Origin: Nitrosospira sp.
GTDB lineage: Bacteria; Pseudomonadota; Gammaproteobacteria; Burkholderiales; Nitrosomonadaceae
Direction of reading: 5' to 3'
Assembly: GCA_013821425.1 (NCBI GenBank)
Contig: JACDGV010000005.1
Span: forward strand, 49,513 to 113,512
DNA length: 64,000 bases
In this document: one piece after another, positions 1-10,303 of the stretch
How positions within the stretch are numbered: position 1 is the first letter of the stretch
How the letters are laid out: every line of letters begins with the position of its first letter
The notes under the pieces: generated by a model
Database searches by the model: none
What the model was told of the DNA's origin: nothing
The model's input: only the letters and a program-made list of their open reading frames with translations
Program-made: the position numbers and the translations under genes

Positions 1-176
1 GAGGCTACTACAGGCCTTACTGGTAGAGCATAATACCGCCATTCCAGCTGCGATCTTTCCGGCTACTCGATTAGTCTTTCTTTTTTATTGCCACACGACC
101 GACGCGCCCGGACGCTGCGCCGGATTTGTTCCATCAAAATCCAGGCGGCCTGTCAGGCAACACAACTCCCGGATTC

Positions 177-1448
177 ATGCGCAAACTTCCGCTTGTTCTC
201 ATAGGCTTGTTGATCGCTTTTGCCCTAGTGCTCATTACCGTACTGGTGCTCGTTATTGAAAACAGTCCTCGCATCGACCGCCGGGTCACCCTCACGCCGG
301 AACATATAGGGCGCGCAAAGGAAATCATAGATACGCATCGTGACTGGGTGCACCCCGGAATGCTTGCCGTGACCACGGTCATGCCGGCGGACGCCGATCT
401 CGCGGCAAATTATCTGGCGCACCGTCTTGGGAAAGGTAGCGCGCAGGTTACTGTCGCGGATCGCAGCGCCATCGTCCGGCTGAGCCTGCCGACGACCTCG
501 ACTCCACTAGCGGCTCTGAAGGGCTATCTGAACCTTGAGGCAATATTGGTCGAGACAGACGGCCTGCCGCGACTTCAATCGTTACGTATAGGGAATATCC
601 TGCTTCCAGACGTGCTTACTGGCGTGCTTGCTTATCACTTAAGGCAATGGTTGCGGGAGAGCCCTGAATATCGCGCCGGAATCGATGCGCTACGCCAGGT
701 TAAAATGTCGCGGAACGAACTGAGCATCGTCTATCGTTGGGCAGGCGGCGTTACCGACGAAATGAGAACCTCAATGGTGGACGAGCGCGAGCGTAAGCGT
801 CTGCTTCGCTATCAAACTCTATTGGCGAACAGGTCGCAAAGCGGAGCGGAGGTATCGCTTGCTGAAATCCTGCCGACCTTAGCGCGCATCGCCCCGGACC
901 GCTCGGGCGACGGAGATATTGTGGCGGAAAATCGTGCGATAATTTTGGTTTCGGCATTTCACGTCCTGGGAGTCTCGCTTGAACGTGTCCTCCCCGAGGC
1001 CGCCACCTGGCCCCGCCCTGCACCGCAGAAAGTTACGCTCGACGGGCGAGACGATTTCGCAAAGCACTTTATGGTGTCGGCCGCCATTGCCGCCTATGCC
1101 GATACCGCATTATCCGATGCGATCGGCCTGTATAAAGAGATTGAAGATTCTCGCACTGGCAGCGGCTTCTCGTTTAATGACATTGCTGCTGACCGCGCAG
1201 GTACGCAATTTGGGGAAAAAGCCGTTGCGAGCAAGGAGTCGGCGCGGGAACTGCAGCGCCGGATCGCCTCCGGACTTGAGGATCGGGACTTAATGCCGAT
1301 GTGGTCGGATCTGCCCGAGTTTCTGTCGGAGGCAGAGTTCACGCAGCGCTTCGGTGGCACCGATGCGCCGGCTTACCAGGAAATGATGCAGAAAATCGAA
1401 CAACGTGTCACCGCCCTGCAGGTGTTACATCAGGAGAGCCCGGACTAG
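177..1448 (+). CDS. Unknown membrane-anchored protein
   Basis: About 423 residues from the ATG at 177; a TTG at 126 would add 17 residues. I do not recognise a family. The N-terminus (RKLPLVLIGLLIAFALVLI) is one strong membrane segment of about 24 residues, followed by a long soluble, mostly helical region rich in Arg/Glu, with no cysteine pattern or catalytic motif that I can name. Topology is probably a single N-terminal anchor with the bulk in the periplasm. I prefer the ATG at 177 because it puts the positive residues directly before the membrane segment, but no good Shine-Dalgarno supports either start. It stands alone; the next gene is on the opposite strand. Confidence 0.7.
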   Translation: MRKLPLVLIGLLIAFALVLITVLVLVIENSPRIDRRVTLTPEHIGRAKEIIDTHRDWVHPGMLAVTTVMPADADLAANYLAHRLGKGSAQVTVADRSAIVRLSLPTTSTPLAALKGYLNLEAILVETDGLPRLQSLRIGNILLPDVLTGVLAYHLRQWLRESPEYRAGIDALRQVKMSRNELSIVYRWAGGVTDEMRTSMVDERERKRLLRYQTLLANRSQSGAEVSLAEILPTLARIAPDRSGDGDIVAENRAIILVSAFHVLGVSLERVLPEAATWPRPAPQKVTLDGRDDFAKHFMVSAAIAAYADTALSDAIGLYKEIEDSRTGSGFSFNDIAADRAGTQFGEKAVASKESARELQRRIASGLEDRDLMPMWSDLPEFLSEAEFTQRFGGTDAPAYQEMMQKIEQRVTALQVLHQESPD

Positions 1449-1562
1449 GTCAGGCCCTCGCGCTTGGCGATACAATGCGCAGATACCATCGCCGGTATCC
1501 GTACATCGACTTTGACCGCGAGCCCAAGGGACGACAGCAGACGTCCTGGCAGGAAGGCAACC

Positions 1563-1589
1563 CGCCCGCATGCAGATTAAATGCGGGCG
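1563..1589. terminator. 9-bp perfect hairpin, possible terminator
   Basis: CGCCCGCAT at 1563-1571 and ATGCGGGCG at 1581-1589 pair perfectly around a 9-nt loop. On the plus strand a weak T-run (CCTTTTG) follows six bases later. It lies between the end of the first gene (1448) and the end of the convergent TIR-like gene (1658), so it could end either transcript. The T-run is poor, so the call is tentative. Confidence 0.4.
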
Positions 1590-1657
1590 AAATCCTTTTG
1601 CTCGTTTCGGCTACTGCCGCTGCCGCGCGTCTGTTGTGACCACTGCCGGCACTCGCC

Positions 1658-2044
1658 TCATAACCGTTTGAGGAATGCTGAAATGGTGGACCAGGTCCAC
1701 GCGTCGATATCGCGTTCACCCAAGGGGTCGGGTAATTTGGAGGGAAGTTTGTCTGCATCTCCGTGAATCAGCAATACAGGCATCTTGTCTTCGTAGGCGC
1801 AACGTAGTTCCCACAGCTGACCATCTGCCCTGACAATATTTTTGGTAACGAGGCCAATTACGCCGTCACAGCCGGTAACCTTCTCCCGGCACTCCTCTTT
1901 CCAGGCAGGTTCCCATGACTGCTTGATGGGCATGTCGACAAAAGTAAAACCGGTCTGCTCCTTGTTTAATTGCTCAAGCAGCTGATCGCGTGCCTTGATG
2001 TCCTTGAGCGCAAAGCTGATAAAGACTTTGTTCGTTGAAGCCAT
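1658..2044 (-). CDS. TIR-like (MTH538/ThsB-type) domain protein
   Basis: A 128-residue single-domain protein. The start KVFISFALKD matches the first strand and loop of TIR-like domains of the MTH538/ThsB type (Pfam TIR-like). CDGVIGLVTKN gives the middle strand, and LWELRCA carries Glu79 where TIR enzymes have their NADase glutamate. Known relatives include ThsB of Thoeris, which makes a nucleotide signal, but many stand-alone relatives have no known role. No ThsA, SIR2, SLOG or other effector lies beside it here: the neighbours are an unknown membrane protein and RidA. Start and length fit the domain exactly. Family call from residues seen; enzymatic activity is inference. Confidence 0.65.
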   Translation of the reverse strand: MASTNKVFISFALKDIKARDQLLEQLNKEQTGFTFVDMPIKQSWEPAWKEECREKVTGCDGVIGLVTKNIVRADGQLWELRCAYEDKMPVLLIHGDADKLPSKLPDPLGERDIDAWTWSTISAFLKRL

Positions 2045-2159
2045 TGATTAATTCTCCCCCTTCGGTTTTTATTACTGCTCGCACCCAAACTTCAATTCAA
2101 AATGACCGCATTCACTGAGTACCTTGACGGCTCTGTTTTCCCTATGGCCTGACCTCATT

Positions 2160-2549
2160 TCACGCGGCCGGGCCGCGACGGGCGGTTACCTGGATTTCAA
2201 TGCGCATGCGGGGATCAGAAAGGCCAGCCGAGATCATCATGGCAGCGGGCTTGGTTTCCCCGAGATATTTGCGGAAAATCGGCCAACACTTGGGGAAGTC
2301 TGCCGCAACGGGTAACACGTAAGTCACCCGGACGACGTCACGCATGCTTGATCCGGCTTCATTCAGGGCCGCGTCGATATTCCTGAAACATTGCTCAGCC
2401 TGTTCCAACAGATCGTCTGAGATTGCCATCCTGCTATAGTCGAATCCCGTGGTACCGGAGACGAAAATCCAGTTGCCGTCAACCACGGCCCGTGAATAAC
2501 CAATTTCCTGCTCGAATGTAGAACCCGAACTGATTAACCGCCGTGCCAT
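2160..2549 (-). CDS. RidA/YjgF/UK114 family protein
   Basis: About 129 residues. The ATG at 2549 is preceded by GGGAG at good spacing, so an upstream in-frame ATG at 2606 is not needed. The sequence shows the RidA fold hallmarks: G-YSRAVVDGNWIFVSGTTG near the N-terminus, EQAEQCFRNIDAAL in the middle and an R-VTYVLP strand. RidA proteins are trimeric and hydrolyse reactive 2-aminoacrylate-type imines. The usual C-terminal R-x-E-I-E is present as MRIEIQVTA. This may be a RidA paralogue rather than the housekeeping RidA, since subfamily assignment needs a tree. Confidence 0.85.
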   Translation of the reverse strand: MARRLISSGSTFEQEIGYSRAVVDGNWIFVSGTTGFDYSRMAISDDLLEQAEQCFRNIDAALNEAGSSMRDVVRVTYVLPVAADFPKCWPIFRKYLGETKPAAMMISAGLSDPRMRIEIQVTARRGPAA

Positions 2550-2687
2550 GAAACTCCCGTTTTTATCCAAAACACGAACACTCCAGGTCACGCCTGTAGT
2601 TAACACCGAATGAAAAGCGGAGAAAAGCCCCTGGTAAACTTCAATAGGGGCGCGCTTAAACTCCGTCCATCAATGAGGCTATCCCCG

Positions 2688-3101
2688 TCAATGGGAGAAA
2701 CATTGGTTCTTGTCTGGCACAACCGTGCAGGCGTAGCGCATCTGCTGGAGATTTCCTGCACGATTGAATACGTACTCGGCCCTCAGCGCTTTGAATTGCG
2801 CGTCTGTAAAGGAAACTGACTCGGCTACGTGCCTCGCCTCGTTCCAGAACCTCACTCGGCAGAAGTCAGGCTGCGACCGGCACAATTTGCGGAGGGCTGC
2901 CCCATAAACGGCCTTATCGGTATCTCTTTCAAGATCGATCAGGACCATGTGGATATAGTTTCCCGAATTTCCTAGCTGAATCGATCGGACCAGGCGCCAG
3001 CCATCACCATACATTGACGACTGTTGCTGCTGCAGCAAGGCGAAAGCCGGCCAGGAAAGGGCGAACGCGAGCAGTGCACCAGCCATAATTTTCGTGTTCA
3101 A
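2688..3101 (-). CDS. Small exported hypothetical protein
   Basis: 137 residues. The N-terminus MNTKIMAGALLAFALSWPAFA is a clear Sec signal peptide with an AFA cleavage site near residue 21, giving a mature periplasmic protein of about 116 residues. The mature part has four cysteines (LCRSQPDFCR, YACTV, NQCF) that could form two disulfides. A KAxYGxALRK-like motif hints at surface-adhesion-protein E type small proteins, but I cannot assign a function. It stands alone. Confidence 0.7.
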   Translation of the reverse strand: MNTKIMAGALLAFALSWPAFALLQQQQSSMYGDGWRLVRSIQLGNSGNYIHMVLIDLERDTDKAVYGAALRKLCRSQPDFCRVRFWNEARHVAESVSFTDAQFKALRAEYVFNRAGNLQQMRYACTVVPDKNQCFSH

Positions 3102-3539
3102 AAAAGCTCCTTAAGCTGATTTTTGTCGGCCGTAGTGCCGGGGCGCCCAGGTGCGATAAGCCTGTCTCGCCGGAGATCGGGAAGTGAATGAAAGCAATAT
3201 CCACGGAGTGGCTCGCAATAAAGGCATAGGGTTCTACAGAAGTATATCCAAGAGCGTCTTGTCTCCAAATAACTTTCTGCTGGTTTGCAGTGTGATGTCA
3301 AGCACGCTCGTGCGGCCTCAAACGGGACATTGGTAGACAAACAGAATTACCAGGAAAAATCGGATTTATTCTATCAATAAAGAAAGTTGCCAACAAGGAA
3401 ATCGCGTTCTCCTGCTGTCGGAACGAGGAAGAAACGCGACCCGTAAAAGGGTCCCGCCGCGCGTCGAAATTCTTTACACGTTTCAGAAAACGACCCGTTT
3501 AGCGTTTAAAAATCTTGATATTAAAATCAGGCATGAACA
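3102..3539. other. Intergenic region upstream of epsA and the small exported gene
   Basis: 438 bases between divergent genes, presumably holding both promoters. A short hairpin GACCC-GTAAAA-GGGTC lies at 3438-3453. Just before epsA there is an AT-rich stretch (CTTGATATTAAAATCAGG) that could contain a -10. The reading frames here have biased, unlikely compositions and no Shine-Dalgarno, so I call no gene. Confidence 0.5.
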
Positions 3540-4421
3540 TTGCTTTTCTTCTATAGGAATCGCCCGTGTACGCAGTCTCACAGTTACCTTAAAAGGAAAA
3601 GCTCCATTATTTACAGCGAAACGCCAAACGCGGATTCGTCCCTTCCCCTCTCTGACGACCATGTTGAACGGTACGCCAGGATTATCAGGGAATGGTTAGC
3701 CGTCCGCCGCCATTATGACCTTTTCTTGTGGCTGCAGGGAGAGATACAGTATTATCTGCCACACGAAATCATGCTCGCCGGATGGGGCGACTTCAATTCA
3801 ACTCTTGTTCGCCACGACATTGTTTCTGCCCTGATAGGGGTGCGCACAGGGCGTTCGAATAAAAGATCGCTGTCTCCCCTGCTTCAGGGGCTTTTTAATC
3901 GCTGGATCGAACTAGGCAGAACGCCCTATGTGCTGGGTGTAGGCGATTCCGGTTTTCTGCTTGAAGAGCGTGCCCTGCAGTGCCCTCTGGGCGTGGCAGC
4001 ACAAGGCATGCAATCGATACTGATACATGGGATCAGCGATAAGCGGGGGCAGCACCATTGTGTCTACCTGCTTTTCAGTTCCACAGAAAAATTCCGCGCG
4101 TCCTCATTCAGGGCCGTCAATATACTGCTTCCGTATCTTGACACCGCGTTGGGACAGATTGAGCCCCTGCCCTCCCCTGCCGAATCTGGTCCACCTCCCA
4201 AGCGCCGCGAAGATTATGGACTGACTCGCAGCGAGATTGATGTAATGAACTGGACCAAGATAGGCAAGACAACTTCCGAAATCGCCGCCATATTAGGAAT
4301 CAGCACATACAAAGTAAAAAATTACGTGAGAGAGATATTCAGAAAATTGGATGCTCATTCCGATTATGGCAGTGACCAACTGCATTACGGCGACACGAAG
4401 ACGAACAATCCCCTTTTCTGA
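3540..4421 (+). CDS. epsA: EpsA-type LuxR-family transcriptional regulator
   Basis: 293 residues as read. The first 200 residues resemble the EpsA family of betaproteobacteria, which goes with exopolysaccharide/PEP-CTERM clusters. Residues 228-271 are a LuxR (GerE) helix-turn-helix: LTRSEIDVMNW, SEIAAILGIS and KVKNYVREIFRKLD. After residue 273 the expected last helix is not in this frame. It appears in the +1 frame (IMAVTNCITA), so one indel near 4356-4366 is likely. The start is uncertain: TTG at 3540 is the only upstream start in frame, while an ATG at 3533 reaches a stop at once. No exopolysaccharide operon is beside it; it converges on the sucrose operon. Confidence 0.7.
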   Translation: MLFFYRNRPCTQSHSYLKRKSSIIYSETPNADSSLPLSDDHVERYARIIREWLAVRRHYDLFLWLQGEIQYYLPHEIMLAGWGDFNSTLVRHDIVSALIGVRTGRSNKRSLSPLLQGLFNRWIELGRTPYVLGVGDSGFLLEERALQCPLGVAAQGMQSILIHGISDKRGQHHCVYLLFSSTEKFRASSFRAVNILLPYLDTALGQIEPLPSPAESGPPPKRREDYGLTRSEIDVMNWTKIGKTTSEIAAILGISTYKVKNYVREIFRKLDAHSDYGSDQLHYGDTKTNNPLF

Positions 4422-4446
4422 TTCCCGCACTACGGCGCCTGGGTTT

Positions 4447-6834
4447 TTATTGAAGCAGTGCGTGCGCCATTGGGCGAAATTGCAAATGGTAGAACATGTC
4501 GAGATAACGCCCGGTTTCTTCACGCTCGAGATTGCTGACGAATTTCCAGAAGCCGTAGATACGCGAGAGGGTCATCATCCGCTCGGCATAGAGACGCCAT
4601 GTGTAACGTGACTCGACCCGTTTCAGGGCCATCTCTGAAACCTTGTTCCAAAAAACCGGATCACCCGCTGAGCGTGCAAAAAAATCGGCCATAGCAGTAG
4701 CAGCCGCCGAACCATCGTTAGGGTCAAAGTGATAACCAGAGACTCCATGCTGGATGATTTCGCGCGGGCCGCCATGACAGGTAGCAAACACCGGCAGCCC
4801 TGAGGCCATGGCCTCGATTATGGTTAGCCCAAATGCCTCAAACCGGGCTGGCTGGACAAAAATTCCGCGCCGGTCAGCCACATGGCGATACAATTCACCG
4901 GCAACATTTTTTTCCAGACGAGTGCCCAGCCAGCGCATGCGCCCTTCCAGTCCATATTCGTGCATAATCGCGTGCATGTGTTCAATCTCGGCGCGCTCCT
5001 CGATGTCCGCCGAGGCTGCGGGATCGATATACCCGCCGATTACCAGCAGATTGGCACACTCGGCTAGTGCCTGACATTGCCCGAACCATGTTGCCAACCC
5101 CGTCAGGTTCTTTACCCTGTCAAGACGAGCCATGGTAAAAATCAGAGGCTTGGCGGGATCAGCAAAGTAACCACGCCATGGCACGCCGGGGTCATCTCCA
5201 TATAAAAGAAGCTCAATCTCCGGCAGGAGAGAGACAAGGCGGCGCTCATAGTCAAGGTAGGAGAAATATACCTCCGCATCGGCCCCGGGCGAGACGATAT
5301 TGAACTTTGGATCGAAGAGATCTATCCCGTTCAATACCCGGTACAACCCGGGGAGCGTGAAGCTCTGATAAGTTTCATACTGGCCTACAGTGTGCGCCGT
5401 GCCGGCAATTTCCTGATAGGTACTGGTAATAATAAAATCCGCACTGTTCATTGCTATAAGATCAGCGGTGTACTGGCAATTGAAATGATATTGGGCTTCA
5501 TTCTCCCTCCAATGCAAGGCGGAATGCAAATATTTGCTCTGTTCCAGCGCATGCGCAATATTGCATTGAGTCACTCCGATCCGCTTGGATATCAGGGAGG
5601 CTACGAGATTACCATCGGAATAGTTGCCGATTATTAAATCCGGGCGGCTTCTCAATTCAGCCAGCGCTTCTCGCTCAACATCATGCGCGAAATTCTCCAG
5701 GTATGGCCATATCTCGAAGCGCGATATCCAGTGACGGATAATCTCGCCATTTGTCTTACGAAATGGTATGCGGACTATCCACGAATTCTGCGTACCGTGA
5801 ATTTTTTCCAGTGGCTGATTGCACAAGGTCTCTCCCGCGTCCGGAATCAAGCGTGTGGCTATCACGATTTTTGGTTGTACCGTTATCCCTTGGGAGACCA
5901 GGCGCTCGCTCATTTCCCGCTCGAGAGCCCGAACCTGGTCGAGGATATACACAACCTGGCCACCGGTATCCGGCAATCCCAATACATTATCCTGGCCGAA
6001 ATACCCGTGAGGCGAGAGGATCAGCAATTTTGATATCATCGGAATACGGGCCAGAAAGGATTCGAGGATTTGCGGCGAAGGCGCCTCGAGAATATCCACC
6101 AGCAGACTCATGGTTTCGCTCACCCGCATCGCGCAATCCCCCCAACCTGGTGCGAAACCCAGTCCTCCCAGCGGCTCCGCAATTTCCTGCCACGTTGCAC
6201 CGGGGTGATATCTGTCCAGTAAGGCGAGGGCGCGCCGCAAGCCGACGCGCAGCGCGGCAACATCGGCAAAGTTACCACGGAGCATTAATTGAGTTCCATC
6301 CATGCTGTGTACTGTTAAAAAATGCAAGAGTTTTGCGGCCCCCACCCCGGACTCGGTAAACAGCGTCCCGGCCAACTGCCTGTTAAGAAAAATAACGCCC
6401 TGCCCGATCGATCGAGTTTCCTTGAGTCGTGGAAAACCGCGATTGAAAGGAGCAAGATCGAGTTCCAACACCGGCTCATGAGTACCATCCGGCCGCACCA
6501 GCAGTTCCTTGAAAGCCAGATAATCCGATACGCCGACAAGCTCAGGCATAAGGCGTTGCTGATGAATGCGAATAAAATACCAGTGCCCCGGGCCCTCGCG
6601 CAACGCCATATAGGCCAATGGAGGCCGGCAAACCGCTTCTTGCAGGATATCGACAAGCTCCTGTAGCGGAGTCTCAACAAAAGACTGAGGATGATCGGCG
6701 CTCAATACATCGAATGCCGCGTGCAGATCAGATCGCAATAACAGGGGGCGGTCCAATTCGAACCAGCTATGCAGAAGGGCGTATAAATCGCTGCGATGAT
6801 CCGCGGCCCAGGCTTCAAGTTTATGGATTATCAT
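4447..6834 (-). CDS. susA: Sucrose synthase
   Basis: About 795 residues from the ATG at 6834, which has GGAG seven bases upstream. The frame stays open further upstream but overlaps the preceding gene. It carries an N-terminal sucrose-synthase regulatory region (about 1-260) and a GT-B glycosyltransferase-4 region: [16 protein letters not shown] near its start, the catalytic R-x-K segment in LDRVKNLTG, and the donor-site pair Glu666-x7-Glu674 in [12 protein letters not shown]. It makes or cleaves sucrose reversibly using NDP-glucose and fructose. Length matches bacterial family members (about 790-800). Last gene of the operon, with its start almost touching the stop of the sucrose-phosphate synthase gene, so translational coupling is likely. 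Confidence 0.95.
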   Translation of the reverse strand: MIIHKLEAWAADHRSDLYALLHSWFELDRPLLLRSDLHAAFDVLSADHPQSFVETPLQELVDILQEAVCRPPLAYMALREGPGHWYFIRIHQQRLMPELVGVSDYLAFKELLVRPDGTHEPVLELDLAPFNRGFPRLKETRSIGQGVIFLNRQLAGTLFTESGVGAAKLLHFLTVHSMDGTQLMLRGNFADVAALRVGLRRALALLDRYHPGATWQEIAEPLGGLGFAPGWGDCAMRVSETMSLLVDILEAPSPQILESFLARIPMISKLLILSPHGYFGQDNVLGLPDTGGQVVYILDQVRALEREMSERLVSQGITVQPKIVIATRLIPDAGETLCNQPLEKIHGTQNSWIVRIPFRKTNGEIIRHWISRFEIWPYLENFAHDVEREALAELRSRPDLIIGNYSDGNLVASLISKRIGVTQCNIAHALEQSKYLHSALHWRENEAQYHFNCQYTADLIAMNSADFIITSTYQEIAGTAHTVGQYETYQSFTLPGLYRVLNGIDLFDPKFNIVSPGADAEVYFSYLDYERRLVSLLPEIELLLYGDDPGVPWRGYFADPAKPLIFTMARLDRVKNLTGLATWFGQCQALAECANLLVIGGYIDPAASADIEERAEIEHMHAIMHEYGLEGRMRWLGTRLEKNVAGELYRHVADRRGIFVQPARFEAFGLTIIEAMASGLPVFATCHGGPREIIQHGVSGYHFDPNDGSAAATAMADFFARSAGDPVFWNKVSEMALKRVESRYTWRLYAERMMTLSRIYGFWKFVSNLEREETGRYLDMFYHLQFRPMAHALLQ

Positions 6835-8986
6835 TTGCATTCTCCAATGTGGAAGTGCCGAACTTGTAATGCGCCACGCCTTCCGCGATACCATCTGCAT
6901 GTCCCGCACGGGCAAAATAGATTTGTTCATTCCCTCGCAAGCTCTCAAGCTCCGGGCTATGGTTGGCAACGACCACGCCAAGGGTATCGCCGATGAGCAT
7001 CTCGTGGTCATTACCGGAGTCGCCTGCGACCAGAAAGGCCCGTAACGGCAATCCCCACTTATAAGCAAGATACCGTATCGCTCGTCCCTTGGAGGCCCGT
7101 GCCGGTAAAATATCGAGGTAGAGTTGCCGGGAATAGATTAGATGCGCGGATAAATTTTTCTCTCGCAGCAAAGTCCGGATTTTAGCAATAGGCGGCAGCT
7201 TTTCGGGATCCACGTTATAGCTCAGCTTGAACTCGCGCTGGTTCTCCACCGGTTGTAAAACGAGGCCGGGCACTTCCCGCAGCGCCTCTTCAACCGCGGC
7301 ACGGCGCCACAGATATTTGATAAAGTTCTGCCACCCGACATCCGGACGGAGTTCAGAGCCATAGTTGATCTCGCTGCCTACCGACGTGATAAACACATCA
7401 GGCAAAGGCACGTTCCACTCCTTCAATATTTTCACCGCACTTTCCAGTGTGCGGCCGGTGGCAACCCCAAAGCCCAGACTGGGTGGCGTAGCGCGCAAAA
7501 CTGCGAGAAACCTGCGCAAAGCGACCCGGTCCCCTAGCAGAGTGTCGTCTATGTCGCTGATGAGCATGTGCGATATCAATGGCAAGGGATGGCGTTGCGG
7601 TTTCTGATGTATCGCCATATTACGCCGGATTTGCTTGCGCTCTTGATGTAGCAAACGGGACAAAACGTGAAGATATTTTCGGACGTGCGCATCCCACGTG
7701 TAGTGGTTTTTTACCCCTGTAATGCCGTTGCGGGCCCAACGTTGCCAACGCCGGGGATCGGATAGAACGTATTCAATCGCTCCTGCGATAGCCGTTATGT
7801 CCGTTGGATTTACCAGTAATCCATTTTTGCAGTGGGCCAGAATATCAGGGGGGCCTCCATCTTCGGTAACGACAACAGGTAAACCGCTGGCCGCGGCCTC
7901 GATCAGCGTCAGTCCGAACGGCTCGGTAAGCGCCGGATTGACGAAAACGCCGCGATGCCGGGCCGCATGGCGATAAAGCCCCGGAATATCGACCGGCTTA
8001 TGCTTCTTGGGCAGGGCTACCTTGCCCCACAGGTCATGTCGATCGATGTCGAGCAACAGATTCGTCAAAACTTCAGACTGGGCATCGTCAAGCGCTCGTA
8101 TGTCATCGCGATTGCCGGCAATAATGGCAAGATTAGCCTGTTCCTGCAACTTGGGTGAGCTGCCGAATGCGGCAATCAAGGCTCCGAGATTCTTGCGCAT
8201 TTCCGGACGGCAGATTGCCAGTATCAGAGGCTTGCGCGGCTCCACCAGAAAGCGGTCAACGAGCTTTGCAACCTCCGGTTCCGGCGGCTTGTGGCGGCTT
8301 GGCGGGGCAAAACGCGATATATCGGTTCCGGGCGGAATAACGACGGCACGCTCAGGCCTATAATTCGTATACAGCCCATACTGCTCCATGCTTTCCTGCG
8401 GGGTGCTGGTTACAATCAGACTGGCATGCTGCAGCACGGCTTCTTCGGTCGAAATTCTCCGCTTGAAGTTGAATTGCCGTTCCAGAGCCTTTGGCTTGCG
8501 GCCCTGCGCGAGCAGCCGCTGCTGCTTGCTGCGTCCGAGCGAATGGCCAGTATGAATCTGAGGGATCCCGAGAAGCTGGGAGAGCTGCATCCCCATATAG
8601 CCTGCATCGGCGTAATGGCTGTGGATTACATCCGGTAATCGCTTTTGCTCGCGCAGGAAGAGCAGCGCACGATCAACCATTTGGTCAAGATAGGGCCACA
8701 GGCTCTCTTTTCGCAGGTAGCGACGAGGCCCGCAAGAAAGGCGGACAATGCGCGCCTGATTGTTGAGCACCTCCTCCGGACGGGCATAGTCCGCAGAGAC
8801 GGCGGGGTCTTCTATGCGGCGAGTCAGGAGATCTACTTTGGCAACCTGGCGCTGACGCGCCAGCGCCCGCGCGAGTTCCACCACGTACAATATCTGGCCC
8901 CCGGTATCGGCATCGCGTCCCAACTCCAGGTCGTGCCCCCGAATCAATCCATGCAGACTCAACATCAGAACATATAATTCCTTCAT
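6821..8986 (-). CDS. sps: Bifunctional sucrose-phosphate synthase / sucrose-phosphatase
   Basis: 721 residues. Residues 1 to about 455 are a GT-B sucrose-phosphate synthase, with [16 protein letters not shown] near the N-terminus and [14 protein letters not shown] as the donor site. From about residue 474 a HAD-type sucrose-phosphatase domain begins with [10 protein letters not shown] (catalytic aspartates 478 and 480), followed by [10 protein letters not shown] and the late GDSGND motif. The fused enzyme makes sucrose from UDP-glucose and fructose-6-phosphate. Its start overlaps the fructokinase stop by one base (ATGA) and its end overlaps the sucrose synthase start, so the three genes are one tightly coupled operon. 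All key motifs are present. Confidence 0.95.
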   Translation of the reverse strand: MKELYVLMLSLHGLIRGHDLELGRDADTGGQILYVVELARALARQRQVAKVDLLTRRIEDPAVSADYARPEEVLNNQARIVRLSCGPRRYLRKESLWPYLDQMVDRALLFLREQKRLPDVIHSHYADAGYMGMQLSQLLGIPQIHTGHSLGRSKQQRLLAQGRKPKALERQFNFKRRISTEEAVLQHASLIVTSTPQESMEQYGLYTNYRPERAVVIPPGTDISRFAPPSRHKPPEPEVAKLVDRFLVEPRKPLILAICRPEMRKNLGALIAAFGSSPKLQEQANLAIIAGNRDDIRALDDAQSEVLTNLLLDIDRHDLWGKVALPKKHKPVDIPGLYRHAARHRGVFVNPALTEPFGLTLIEAAASGLPVVVTEDGGPPDILAHCKNGLLVNPTDITAIAGAIEYVLSDPRRWQRWARNGITGVKNHYTWDAHVRKYLHVLSRLLHQERKQIRRNMAIHQKPQRHPLPLISHMLISDIDDTLLGDRVALRRFLAVLRATPPSLGFGVATGRTLESAVKILKEWNVPLPDVFITSVGSEINYGSELRPDVGWQNFIKYLWRRAAVEEALREVPGLVLQPVENQREFKLSYNVDPEKLPPIAKIRTLLREKNLSAHLIYSRQLYLDILPARASKGRAIRYLAYKWGLPLRAFLVAGDSGNDHEMLIGDTLGVVVANHSPELESLRGNEQIYFARAGHADGIAEGVAHYKFGTSTLENANDNP

Positions 8987-9894
8987 CAGCCTGGAACCCA
9001 GTCGTCAATGAATGGCTTGTAAAAATCGTTATGCTCAGGAATCGCGCCCCGTATCAAGCAGACTGCTCCCGCAAAATGATGAGCCCGCTGCAAGGTAACA
9101 GGCATGGCCCAGCCGTTGAGCAGGCCGAGTATGAAAATGGCGGAAAACGCGTCTCCCGCCCCCACCGTGTCCTGGATCCCGGCTACCGGCTCAGACGCTA
9201 CCGATATCACCGGCGCAGAATTGTCCAGCCAGCATGCCCCCGATGCACCTCTCGTGATAAGCACTCCTCGAAGCTGATATCTCTGGATCAGGGCTTCGGC
9301 CTGAGATTCAGCAGACGTTTCCTCCAAATCAAGCAGTTGCGTGATCCGTGCGAGCTCATCGTCATTTGCCTTAACGATGTCGGCATGCTGTAATGACCAG
9401 TGCAGGCGGTCAACGTAAACCCATGGATCGCGTAAATTAACATCGAGAAACCGCTGACCGCGTACTGCCCGCAACGTGTGCCGCAAGGCTCGATGCGAAT
9501 CGGCGCGCTGCGCCAGCGTACCGAAATAAACCAGCTCGGGGTTCGCGGCAAGAGCGGCAATTCTGGACAGGCGGGGGTGAATATGATCATAGGCCTGATC
9601 AGGCATAATATCGAACCTGTGCCCTTCCGAAGTCAAACTTACCTCTACCGCGCCGGTTTGATGGACAGTATCGAGCTGCACGCCATGCGTCATTAGCCCC
9701 CAGCTTTTCAGAGCCATTAACAGACGCGCACCCGCCGCATCTCGTCCGATACGGGTGATCAGGACAGGAGAGCAACCGAAAGCACCCAAGTGCCGGGCCA
9801 CATTGAATGGCGCGCCGCCCAACACCTCCCTGTCGGGAAATCGGTCGATCAGAACTTCCCCAAACACGAGTACACCATGACGAGCCCCGGTCAT
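8986..9894 (-). CDS. PfkB-family fructokinase
   Basis: 302 residues, PfkB/ribokinase fold. The N-terminal signature GGAPFNVARHLGAFG is at 26-40 and the C-terminal signature DTVGAGDAFSA at 242-252, with catalytic Asp248. Position at the head of the sucrose operon makes fructose the likely substrate: it would phosphorylate fructose released by sucrose synthase to fructose-6-phosphate, closing a cycle with the sucrose-phosphate synthase downstream. Specificity is inferred from context; the PfkB family also holds other sugar and nucleoside kinases. First gene of the three-gene operon. Confidence 0.88.
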   Translation of the reverse strand: MTGARHGVLVFGEVLIDRFPDREVLGGAPFNVARHLGAFGCSPVLITRIGRDAAGARLLMALKSWGLMTHGVQLDTVHQTGAVEVSLTSEGHRFDIMPDQAYDHIHPRLSRIAALAANPELVYFGTLAQRADSHRALRHTLRAVRGQRFLDVNLRDPWVYVDRLHWSLQHADIVKANDDELARITQLLDLEETSAESQAEALIQRYQLRGVLITRGASGACWLDNSAPVISVASEPVAGIQDTVGAGDAFSAIFILGLLNGWAMPVTLQRAHHFAGAVCLIRGAIPEHNDFYKPFIDDWVPG

Positions 9895-10303
9895 TGTTTA
9901 GCCTCGAACAGAATTAATCCCGATCAGATTGCAGGTTCGGCAATAAACGATAAGGGATGCGGTGCTTCTTTTCGCCATTGGTCACTCGGTATAAAGGATC
10001 GGCGCATGGCTGATTTTCCTGGTAGAACCGCCTGGCGCGCTTGGGTCCGATACGCTGCTCACCAGGGATTGAACGAACCTCCGCTCATCATTTCAGAAGA
10101 ATGATGTCTTGGGCAAAATCGAGGAACCGCGTTCAAGGCCTCCGGGGCGTCCGACCGCTGGGGAGTCATGAATCGGGAAAGGTTATGCTGACAACTATAG
10201 AGCGCGCGTTCCGTGCGCTAACGAACGTTCAATGGCATAACCATACCAGGCGTTGAGGCGTCCGAAATAAGGCCAGGCCTTTCGGATGTTGCGAAAGCGT
10301 GAC
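9895..10303. other. Intergenic region with promoter of the sucrose operon
   Basis: 409 bases between the start of the fructokinase gene and the end of ubiE, both on the minus strand. It should hold the sucrose-operon promoter, but I see no convincing -35/-10 pair. An imperfect hairpin (TCCGAAA at 10261-10267 with TTTCGGA at 10280-10286) lies just beyond the ubiE stop and lacks a T-run; it could be a weak terminator or RNA-stabilising structure for ubiE. Confidence 0.5.

Noticed and set aside
6835..7068. Longer N-terminus of sucrose synthase
   Set aside because: It would lie inside the phosphatase domain of the preceding gene; ATG 6834 has GGAG and gives the usual length.
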